Shown: in pieces, positions 57,159 to 64,000 of the stretch
How the letters are laid out: each line of letters begins with the position of its first letter
Position numbering within the stretch: the first letter of the stretch is position 1
Assembly: GCF_003953935.1 (NCBI RefSeq)
Contig: NZ_RXLQ01000003.1
Location: 483,202 to 547,201 of the forward strand
DNA from: Massilia atriviolacea
GTDB lineage: Bacteria > Pseudomonadota > Gammaproteobacteria > Burkholderiales > Burkholderiaceae_D
Length of the DNA: 64,000 bases
Direction of reading: 5' to 3'
Made by a program: the position numbers and the translations under genes
The notes under the pieces: generated by a model
Seen by the model: only the letters and a program-made list of their open reading frames with translations
Database searches by the model: none
What the model was told of the DNA's origin: nothing

Positions 57159-58349
57159 ATGGACCTGAACTATACGAGCGAGGACCTGGCGTTCCGCGAC
57201 CAGGCGCGCGCCTTTCTCGATGCCAATCTGCCGGCCGACCTGCAGCAAAAGGTGCGCAAGCACCTGCGCATGTCGAAGGACGATTATGTGCGCTGGCATC
57301 GCATCCTCGCCAGGCAAGGCTGGGTGGCGCCGGGCTGGCCGGCCGAATTCGGCGGCCCGGGCTGGACCCCCGTGCAGCGCCACATCTGGGACGACGAATG
57401 CGCCCGCGCCGGCACCCCGCCGATCCTGCCCTTCGGCGTGAACATGGTCGCCCCGGTCATCATGGCCTTCGGCAGCGACGAACAGAAAGCCCACTTCCTG
57501 CCGCGCATCCTCTCGTGCGAAGACTGGTGGTGCCAGGGTTATTCGGAACCGGGCGCCGGCTCCGACCTCGCCTCGCTCAAGACCACCGCCGAACGCGATG
57601 GCGATGTTTACGTGGTCAACGGCCAGAAAACCTGGACCACCCTGGCCCAGCATGCCGACATGATCTTCTGCCTGGTGCGCACCGACGGCGGCGTGCGCAA
57701 GCAGGAAGGCATTTCCTTCCTTTTGATCGACATGCACAGTCCCGGCGTCACGGTCCGTCCGATCGTCATGCTCGACGAAGACCACGAAGTGAACGAAGTC
57801 TTCTTCGATAACGTGCGCGTACCTGTGCACAACCTGGTCGGCAAGGAGAACAAGGGCTGGACCTACGCCAAGTACCTGCTCGGACACGAACGCACGGGCA
57901 TCGCCGCGGTGGGCCGCTCCAAGCGCGAACTGGCGTCGCTCAAGCGCCTTGCCGCGACGCGCAACAAGAACGGCAAGCCGCTGATCGACGACCCGCTGTT
58001 CGCCGCCAAGGTGGCCACGCTCGACATCGAACTCATGGCGCTGGAGATGACCGTCATGCGCGTGCTGGCGCAGGAGCACAAGGCGCCCGGACCGGAAGCG
58101 TCGGTGCTCAAGGTGCGCGGCACCGAGATCCAGCAGACGCTGACCGAACTGATGGTCGAAGCGGTCGGCCCGATGGCGCTGCCGTTCGACCCGTCCTACC
58201 TCGAATCCGAAACGCCGCACAGCGTGTTCGACGACGACGACGCCGCGCCGCTGGCCGCGCATTACTTCAATGTCCGCAAGACCTCCATCTATGGCGGCTC
58301 GAACGAGATTCAACGCAATATCATCACCCAGATGATCCTGGGCCTGTGA
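57159..58349 (+). CDS. Acyl-CoA dehydrogenase, large-subunit type (PimC-like)
   Basis: A 396-residue FAD enzyme that introduces a double bond into an acyl-CoA. AAAGGAGACTGT marks the start. Family parts are WVAPGWPAEFGGPGWTPVQR, the FAD-contact WWCQGYSEPGAGSDLASLKT and the C-terminal SIYGGSNEIQRNIITQMILG. It resembles the large subunit of two-component dehydrogenases such as pimeloyl-CoA dehydrogenase, and the next gene supplies a small subunit. Substrates of such pairs are dicarboxylic or sterol-type CoA esters; which one applies here is open. Confidence 0.9.
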   Translation: MDLNYTSEDLAFRDQARAFLDANLPADLQQKVRKHLRMSKDDYVRWHRILARQGWVAPGWPAEFGGPGWTPVQRHIWDDECARAGTPPILPFGVNMVAPVIMAFGSDEQKAHFLPRILSCEDWWCQGYSEPGAGSDLASLKTTAERDGDVYVVNGQKTWTTLAQHADMIFCLVRTDGGVRKQEGISFLLIDMHSPGVTVRPIVMLDEDHEVNEVFFDNVRVPVHNLVGKENKGWTYAKYLLGHERTGIAAVGRSKRELASLKRLAATRNKNGKPLIDDPLFAAKVATLDIELMALEMTVMRVLAQEHKAPGPEASVLKVRGTEIQQTLTELMVEAVGPMALPFDPSYLESETPHSVFDDDDAAPLAAHYFNVRKTSIYGGSNEIQRNIITQMILGL

Positions 58350-58358
58350 GGGACTGAC

Positions 58359-59504
58359 ATGGATTTCAACTTCAAGGAAGAACAGCTGGCCTTCGCCGAT
58401 GCCCTCAAGCGCTGGGTGACCAAGGATTACAGTTTCGAGGCGCGCAAGAAGATCGTCCACTCCGACGCCGGCAGCTCGGATGCGGCATGGTCCGCGCTGG
58501 CCGAACTGGGCATGCTGGCGCTGCCGGTGCCGGAAGAGCAGGGCGGCTTCAACGGCACGGCGGTGGACATGTTCGTCGTCATGCAGGAGCTGGGACGCGG
58601 GCTGGTGGTCGAACCGTACTTCGCCACGGTCCTCGGCGCGCATTTCCTCACGCTGGGCGGCAGGCATCCGGACCTGCTGGCCCGGGTGGCCGGCGGCGAA
58701 CTCAAACTGGCGTGCGCGCTGGCCGAAAAGCAGGCGCGCCACGACCTGTCGGACATCGCCACCACCGCCGTCGCCAATGCCGGCGGCTATCTGCTCAATG
58801 GCCACAAGAGCGTGGTCGTGCACGGCGGCCAGGCCGGCAGCCTGATTGTCTCCGCGCGCAGCGGCGGCCCCCAGCGCGGCGCGCAGGGCGTGTCGCTGTT
58901 CGTGGTGCCGGTCGATGCGCCAGGCGTGACCGTGCGCGATTACCGCACGCTCGACGGCCAGCGCGCCGCACAGATCGCCTTTGCCAATGTCGAGGTTCCG
59001 CCTGAGAGCCTGATCGGGACCGAAGGCCAGGGCTGGGACCTGCTCGACGCCGGCGCCGATTACGGCGCCGGCCTGCTGTGCGCCGAAGCGCTGGGCGCGA
59101 TGGAAGCCATCTTCGCCGGGACCCTCGACTTCCTCAAGACGCGCACCCAGTTCGGCGCGCCGATCGGCAAATTCCAGGCGCTCCAGCACCGCATGGCCGA
59201 CATGTACATCCACCTCGAACAGGCGCGCTCAATGGCGCTGCTGGCCGCGGTGCGCCTGGCGTCGGGCGATGCGCAGGAGCGCCGCCGCACCGTGTCGGCG
59301 GCCAAGTTCCGCGTCGGCCAGGCGCTCAAGTTCGTCGGCCAGCAGGCGGTCCAGCTGCACGGCGGCATGGGCGTGACGGACGAACTGCCGGCCGCGCACC
59401 ACTTCAAGCGCCTGACCATGATCGAACTTTCGCTGGGCGACTCCGACCATCACCTGCAGCGCTTCATCGCGCAGCCGGGTTTCGCGGCGGGCGAGGCGGC
59501 ATGA
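58359..59504 (+). CDS. Acyl-CoA dehydrogenase, small-subunit type (PimD-like)
   Basis: A 381-residue dehydrogenase homologue starting MDFNFKEEQLAFADALKRWV. It keeps the helical frame and FAD-binding parts (LNGHKSVVVHGGQAGSLIVS, QQAVQLHGGMGVTDELPAAH) but lacks the typical C-terminal YGGTNEIQ motif, as expected for the partner subunit in heteromeric enzymes. It lies nine bases after the large subunit and overlaps the MaoC gene in ATGA. Confidence 0.88.
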   Translation: MDFNFKEEQLAFADALKRWVTKDYSFEARKKIVHSDAGSSDAAWSALAELGMLALPVPEEQGGFNGTAVDMFVVMQELGRGLVVEPYFATVLGAHFLTLGGRHPDLLARVAGGELKLACALAEKQARHDLSDIATTAVANAGGYLLNGHKSVVVHGGQAGSLIVSARSGGPQRGAQGVSLFVVPVDAPGVTVRDYRTLDGQRAAQIAFANVEVPPESLIGTEGQGWDLLDAGADYGAGLLCAEALGAMEAIFAGTLDFLKTRTQFGAPIGKFQALQHRMADMYIHLEQARSMALLAAVRLASGDAQERRRTVSAAKFRVGQALKFVGQQAVQLHGGMGVTDELPAAHHFKRLTMIELSLGDSDHHLQRFIAQPGFAAGEAA

Positions 59505-59971
59505 AGAAGGGCACATGGTATTTCGAGGACTTTTACGTCGGCCAGGAGATCCCCCTCGGCTGCCGCAGCGTGACGGAAGAAGAGATCGTCGCCTTCGCCA
59601 CCCAGTTCGACCCGCAGCCCTTCCACGTCGACCGCGACGCGGCCAGCGCCTCGATCTTCGGCGAGGTCATTGCCAGCGGCTGGCACACCTGCAGCATGAT
59701 GATGCGCATGGTGGTCGACAGCGTCCTGGGCGCCTCGTCGAGCATGGGTTCCCCGGGGCTGGACAAAGTCCGCTGGCAGCAGCCGGTGCGCGCCGGCGAC
59801 ACGCTGACCGTCAGCTACATCACCACGGCGGTCAAAGCGTCGTCCTCGCGCCCCGACCGGGGCGTGGTCTGGTCGACCTGGCAGGCGCTGAACCAGCGCG
59901 GCGAGGTCGCCTGCATCATCGAAGGCATGGGCATGTTCGGGCGGCGTCCCAAGGAGGACGGCGATGCGTGA
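59501..59971 (+). CDS. MaoC-like enoyl-CoA hydratase, first
   Basis: A 156-residue hot-dog fold protein. FATQFDPQPFHVDRDAAS carries the hydratase Asp-His pair and FGEVIASGWHTCSMMMRMVV is the family helix. It would hydrate the enoyl-CoA made by the dehydrogenase pair. Two MaoC genes in a row suggest a heterodimer, as known for some sterol-degrading hydratases. Start by ATGA overlap; it overlaps the next gene by 8 bases. Confidence 0.88.
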   Translation: MKKGTWYFEDFYVGQEIPLGCRSVTEEEIVAFATQFDPQPFHVDRDAASASIFGEVIASGWHTCSMMMRMVVDSVLGASSSMGSPGLDKVRWQQPVRAGDTLTVSYITTAVKASSSRPDRGVVWSTWQALNQRGEVACIIEGMGMFGRRPKEDGDA

Positions 59972-60419
59972 ATTTCACAGCCTGGCCGAGATGCAGGCGC
60001 TGGTGGGACAGGAGCTGGCCGTGTCCGAATGGGTGGAGATCGCCCAGGAGCGCGTCAAGCTGTTCGCCGACGCCACCGACGACCATCAGTGGATCCACGT
60101 CGACCTGGAACGCTGCGCGCGCGAGTCGCCCTTCGGCGGCCCGGTGGCGCATGGCTTCCTGACGCTGTCGCTCATCTCCGGCCTGTTCGAGCGCGCGCTG
60201 CGCATGGTGGACGCGAAGATGGTCGTCAACTATGGCCTGAACAAGGTGCGCTTTCCGGCTCCGGTGCCGGTCGGCAGCCGCGTGCGCGCGCGCCTGACCC
60301 TGCAGCAGGTCGAGCCGATCGAGGGCGGCGCGCAGCTCGAATGGAGCGTCGTCGTCGAGCGCGAGGGCGGCGCCAAGCCGGTCTGCGTGGCCGAACTGCT
60401 GATCCGCCGCTATTCGTGA
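59964..60419 (+). CDS. MaoC-like enoyl-CoA hydratase, second
   Basis: A 151-residue MaoC protein with FADATDDHQWIHVDLERCAR and FGGPVAHGFLTLSLISGLFE, a complete Asp-x4-His catalytic motif, and KVRFPAPVPVGSRVRARLTL. It is typical of the (R)-specific enoyl-CoA hydratase group. AAGGAGGACGGCG precedes the ATG. It is the last gene of the four-gene operon; no clear terminator follows before the chemoreceptor. Confidence 0.9.
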   Translation: MREFHSLAEMQALVGQELAVSEWVEIAQERVKLFADATDDHQWIHVDLERCARESPFGGPVAHGFLTLSLISGLFERALRMVDAKMVVNYGLNKVRFPAPVPVGSRVRARLTLQQVEPIEGGAQLEWSVVVEREGGAKPVCVAELLIRRYS

Positions 60420-60575
60420 TGCACCCGGCGGGGCCGCCCGGTCCCGCCTACACCACTCCTACCCGCACCGCACCTAGCAGCTCTCATGGGCCGATTCCGG
60501 CCGCACATTCGACTAGTATGAACCGACGGGTAAGGTGTCGTCGTTCAGTGATGCTGTCATCAGCCAGGAGTCCGG

Positions 60576-62258
60576 ATGAAAATTGCGAACTTGAAGATCG
60601 GTGTTCGTCTGGGGGCCGGTTTCGGCCTGGTGCTGCTGCTGATGGGGACCCTGGTCGCCACCGGCATCACCCTTCTCAACAGCGCGGGCGCGAGCACCAG
60701 GCGCATGGTCGAACACGAATGGGTCAAGGCCGATGCCGCCAACGAAGTCAACGTCGGCACGCGCGCCAATGCGCGCAGGACGCTCGAACTGTTCATCGTT
60801 ACCGACCCGGCGCAACTGGCCAATATCCGTACGCGCATCGAAGCGAACAAGAAACTGATCGGCGACGCTCTCGCGCGGCTCGACAAACTGGTCGACACGC
60901 GCGAGGGGCGCGCGCTGCTGGACCGGATCACCGCCGCGCGCGTCGCCTACGTGGCCTCGTACACCCGCATCGACAAGCTGATCGCCGGCGACAGGCGCGA
61001 CGAAGCGGCCGTCCTGATGCGCACCGAAACGCTGCCCCTGCTCGACGCCCTGCAGGCCTCGGTCAACGCCCTGGCGCAGTTCCAGAAAGGGCTGGTGGTC
61101 TCGGCCAGCGCGGACGTCGGCCGCAGCATCGCCAGCGCGCATACCCTGATGCTGTGGCAGGGCGCGGCGGCGCTGGTCATCGGGGTGCTGGCCGGCTGGT
61201 GGATCACGCGCTCGATCACGCGCCCGATCAACGACGCGGTGCGGGTGGCCAGGACGGTGGCGGCGGGCGACCTGAGTGCCCGGATCGCGCCCGGTTCGTC
61301 GAGCGAAACCGGGCAACTGCTTACGGCGCTGGGCGAGATGAACGCGGGCCTGCGCAACATCGTCGACCAGGTCCGCAACGGCACCGACGCGATCGCCACC
61401 GCGTCGAGCCAGATCGCCAGCGGCAACATGGACCTGTCGGCGCGCACCGAGCAGCAGGCCAGTTCGCTCGAAGAAACCGCGTCGTCGATGGAAGAACTGA
61501 CGTCGACCGTCAAGCAGAACGCCGACAACGCGCGCCAGGCCAACCAGCTGGCCATCTCCGCCTCGCATGTGGCGGTGCAGGGCGGATCGGTGGTGGCGCA
61601 GGTGGTCGACACCATGGGGTCGATCAACGAGTCCTCGCGCAAGATCGTCGACATCATCAGCGTCATCGAAGGGATCGCGTTCCAGACCAATATCCTGGCC
61701 TTGAATGCGGCCGTCGAAGCGGCGCGCGCCGGCGAACAGGGGCGCGGCTTCGCGGTCGTCGCCAGCGAAGTACGCAACCTGGCGCAGCGTTCGGCGGCGG
61801 CCGCCAAGGAAATCAAGATGCTGATCGACGACTCCGTGGACAAGGTCGCGCAGGGCAGCGAACTGGTGGACAAGGCCGGATCGACCATGCAGGCCATCGT
61901 CACCAGCATCAAGAGCGTGGCCGACATGATGGGCGAAATCACGGCGGCCAGCGTGGAGCAGACCGCCGGCATCGAGCAGATCAACCAGGCCATCACGCAG
62001 ATGGACGAGGTCACGCAGCAAAACGCCGCGCTGGTGGAAGAAGCGGCGGCGGCCGCCGGCGCCCTGCAGGACCAGGCCGCCACCCTGGCCGGCGTGGTCA
62101 GCGTGTTCAAGCTGCCGGCGGGCGTGGTCGAAGCCAGTGCCCGCCCGATGCGGCGCGTGCCGCCCGCCCGGGTGCCGGTGGAAGGCGCCACGCGCCCGGC
62201 CGCCGGACGTGCGCGCGAAGTGGCCGCCGCCGGTCACGACGACTGGGAAGAATATTGA
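60576..62258 (+). CDS. Methyl-accepting chemotaxis protein
   Basis: A 560-residue transmembrane chemoreceptor. It has transmembrane helix 1 (about 12-32), a four-helix periplasmic sensor with an MCP_N-like fold, transmembrane helix 2 (about 189-209, [18 protein letters not shown]), a HAMP linker, and a cytoplasmic coiled coil with the conserved tip [20 protein letters not shown] near residue 370. The chain ends DDWEEY, a variant of the xWxxF/Y pentapeptide that tethers the methylation enzymes. The next gene is a close paralogue. Confidence 0.95.
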   Translation: MKIANLKIGVRLGAGFGLVLLLMGTLVATGITLLNSAGASTRRMVEHEWVKADAANEVNVGTRANARRTLELFIVTDPAQLANIRTRIEANKKLIGDALARLDKLVDTREGRALLDRITAARVAYVASYTRIDKLIAGDRRDEAAVLMRTETLPLLDALQASVNALAQFQKGLVVSASADVGRSIASAHTLMLWQGAAALVIGVLAGWWITRSITRPINDAVRVARTVAAGDLSARIAPGSSSETGQLLTALGEMNAGLRNIVDQVRNGTDAIATASSQIASGNMDLSARTEQQASSLEETASSMEELTSTVKQNADNARQANQLAISASHVAVQGGSVVAQVVDTMGSINESSRKIVDIISVIEGIAFQTNILALNAAVEAARAGEQGRGFAVVASEVRNLAQRSAAAAKEIKMLIDDSVDKVAQGSELVDKAGSTMQAIVTSIKSVADMMGEITAASVEQTAGIEQINQAITQMDEVTQQNAALVEEAAAAAGALQDQAATLAGVVSVFKLPAGVVEASARPMRRVPPARVPVEGATRPAAGRAREVAAAGHDDWEEY

Positions 62259-62481
62259 TCGGGAGCGAATCGCGATTTCCTTGATCTGCGTTGGTTGACG
62301 GGGCCCGTCAGTCGTCATACCATTGCCTTATAGAAACATTGATTGCATGCCGCCGCAGCGCCGCATGCCCGTCTCCTGCCGTTCGCCCAAGACCTGCGGG
62401 CGGCTTCACACGCGAATCGCTTCCATTAACATCGCGGCGTCCGGCCAGCGCCGGCGCGCCCGCATCACCCTGGGTAGTCGG

Positions 62482-64000
62482 ATGAACATTGCAAACTTAC
62501 GGATCGGGGCGCGCCTGGGCGGCGCCTTCGGCATCATCTTGCTGATCATGGCGGCGCTGATCGCCACCGCGCTCACGCTGCTGGCCAATATCAGCGGCGT
62601 GACCGCCACCATGATGGAGCGCGACATGGTGCAGGCCGACGCGGCCAACGTCATCAACGTCACCACCCGTTCCAACGCGCGCGCCACGCTGGAACTGTTC
62701 ATCGCGCCCGATGCCGCCTACAGCGCCAGGGTGCGCGACAGGATCGAGTCGAACAAGAAGGACATCAGCGGCGCCATCGCGGTGCTCGACAAGCTGGCCG
62801 GCAGCGCCGAAGGCCGCGCGCTGCTGGCCGACATCAAGGTGCAGCGCGCCGCCTACGTCGCGTCGTTCGGCGCGGTCGGCAAGCGCATCGCCGCGCAGGA
62901 GCGCGATGCGGCGGTGTCCACCATGCTGGACGAGACCCTGCCCGCGCTCGACACCCTGCAAGGCTCGGTGACCCGCATGGCCTCCCTGCAAAAGCGGCAG
63001 GTGGGCGAAGCGGGCCAGCGCATCGAAGCGAGCGCGGTCCTGGCGCGCCAGGCCATGCTGGTGCTCGGCCTGGCCGCGCTGCTGGTCGGCGCCCTGTCCG
63101 GCTGGTGGATCACGCGTTCGATCACCGGACCGATCGGCCGCGCGGTGCAGGTGGCAAAGACCGTGGCCGCCGGCGACCTGACCAGCGCCATCGCGGTGCG
63201 CTCGGGCGACGAAACCGGACAATTGATGCAGGCGCTCAAGGACATGAACGCCAGCCTGCAGAACATCGTCGGCCAGGTGCGCAGCGGCACCGACGCGATT
63301 GCGACCGCCTCGAACCAGATCGCCAGCGGGAACATGGACCTGTCGGCCCGCACCGAGCACCAGGCCAGTTCGCTCGAACAGACCGCCGCGTCGATGCAGG
63401 AACTGACGTCGACCGTCAGGCAGAATGCCGACAATGCGCGCCAGGCCAACCAGCTGGCCATGTCGGCCTCGCAGGTGGCCTTGCAGGGCGGCGCCGTGGT
63501 GGCGCAGGTGGTCGATACCATGGGGTCGATCAACGACTCCTCGCGCAGGATCGTCGACATCATCGGCGTGATCGAAGCGATCGCCTTCCAGACGAATATC
63601 CTGGCCCTGAACGCGGCGGTGGAAGCGGCGCGCGCCGGCGAGCAGGGGCGCGGCTTCGCGGTCGTCGCCAGCGAGGTGCGCAACCTGGCGCAGCGCTCGG
63701 CGGCGGCGGCCAGGGAAATCAAGACGCTGATCGGCGACTCGGTGGACAAGGTCGCGCAGGGCAACGCCCTGGTCGACAAGGCCGGCAGCACCATGCAGGC
63801 GATCGTGACCAGCATCGACAGCGTGACCGACATGATGGGCGAAATCACGGCGGCCAGCGTGGAGCAGACCGCCGGCATCGGGCAGATCCACCAGGCGATC
63901 GCGCAGATGGACGAGGTGACGCAGCAAAATGCCGCGCTGGTGGAAGAAGCGGCGGCCGCCGCCGGCGCCTTGCAGGATCAGGCGGGCACGCTGGCCGCCG
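62482..64000 (+). CDS. Methyl-accepting chemotaxis protein, cut by window end
   Basis: The frame from ATG 62482 stays open to the window end (506 codons). [20 protein letters not shown] matches the start of the preceding receptor, with transmembrane helices at about 10-32 and 191-211, a different periplasmic domain ([20 protein letters not shown]) and a nearly identical signalling tip and adaptation region. The likely history is tandem duplication with divergence of the sensor. The C-terminus, including any tether, is outside the window. Confidence 0.93.
   Translation, partial: MNIANLRIGARLGGAFGIILLIMAALIATALTLLANISGVTATMMERDMVQADAANVINVTTRSNARATLELFIAPDAAYSARVRDRIESNKKDISGAIAVLDKLAGSAEGRALLADIKVQRAAYVASFGAVGKRIAAQERDAAVSTMLDETLPALDTLQGSVTRMASLQKRQVGEAGQRIEASAVLARQAMLVLGLAALLVGALSGWWITRSITGPIGRAVQVAKTVAAGDLTSAIAVRSGDETGQLMQALKDMNASLQNIVGQVRSGTDAIATASNQIASGNMDLSARTEHQASSLEQTAASMQELTSTVRQNADNARQANQLAMSASQVALQGGAVVAQVVDTMGSINDSSRRIVDIIGVIEAIAFQTNILALNAAVEAARAGEQGRGFAVVASEVRNLAQRSAAAAREIKTLIGDSVDKVAQGNALVDKAGSTMQAIVTSIDSVTDMMGEITAASVEQTAGIGQIHQAIAQMDEVTQQNAALVEEAAAAAGALQDQAGTLAA

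Noticed and set aside
1..64000. CRISPR arrays, insertion sequences, rRNA
   Set aside because: No regular repeat-spacer array, transposase gene with inverted repeats, or rRNA segment was seen on either strand.

Overview
The window is chromosomal DNA of a high-GC Gram-negative bacterium, most likely a betaproteobacterium of the Oxalobacteraceae (Massilia/Telluria/Duganella type). That placement is an inference from base composition, the style of the host genes (Prc, DUF3297, tandem chemoreceptors, a two-subunit acyl-CoA dehydrogenase operon) and the Burkholderiales-like phage genes; no ribosomal RNA or species marker is present.

Left flank (1-541): the start of a secreted-protein gene on the minus strand and a complete tRNA-Leu(UAA) gene. 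A complete temperate phage of about 39 kb is integrated in the 3' end of this tRNA. A 24-bp perfect repeat marks its ends: attL at 520-543 and attR at 39756-39779. Just inside attL are a terminator and the tyrosine integrase. A leftward early operon (9592 down to 1637) encodes an excisionase-like protein, several unassigned phage proteins, DUF1367, a YqaJ exonuclease with a Bet/RecT annealing protein, and a chain of tiny genes joined by 4-bp overlaps. The switch region (9600-11330) holds a secreted moron-like protein, a CI-type repressor, a Cro-type regulator and two matching promoters, pL and pR, each with the same operator motif in its spacer. The rightward early operon carries a lambda O/P-like replication pair with iteron-like repeats inside the O-like gene, a PP-loop (PAPS-reductase-like) enzyme, NinG, Gp49 and a Q-like antiterminator. 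A consensus promoter with a terminator about 80 bp downstream (pR'-tR') then starts the late region: terminases, P22-type portal, an SGNH hydrolase, scaffold, P22-type coat, beta-helix tailspike, gp4/gp10-type tail proteins, three large internal/injection proteins, and holin, endolysin and the two spanins. The gene content predicts a short-tailed, P22-like particle.

Between attR and a second, damaged tRNA-Leu 3' fragment (41969-42004) lies about 2.2 kb that looks like the remains of an older element in the same site. It holds a frameshifted integrase C-terminus, a broken spanin gene related to that of the intact phage, and two unassigned genes that may be its surviving cargo.

Right flank (42165-64000): host genes. 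They are an orphan ParB-like protein; an Ntn-hydrolase acylase coupled to a sugar/maltose O-acetyltransferase; a LysR regulator divergent from an Old Yellow Enzyme-zinc-free MDR reductase pair; thymidine kinase; several small DUF proteins; a membrane protein with HELAH; tail-specific protease Prc; two VOC proteins; a DUF4184 membrane protein; an Rrf2 regulator divergent from an acyl-CoA dehydrogenase (large and small subunit) plus two-MaoC operon; and two tandem methyl-accepting chemotaxis proteins, the second cut by the window end. No CRISPR array, insertion sequence or rRNA was seen.
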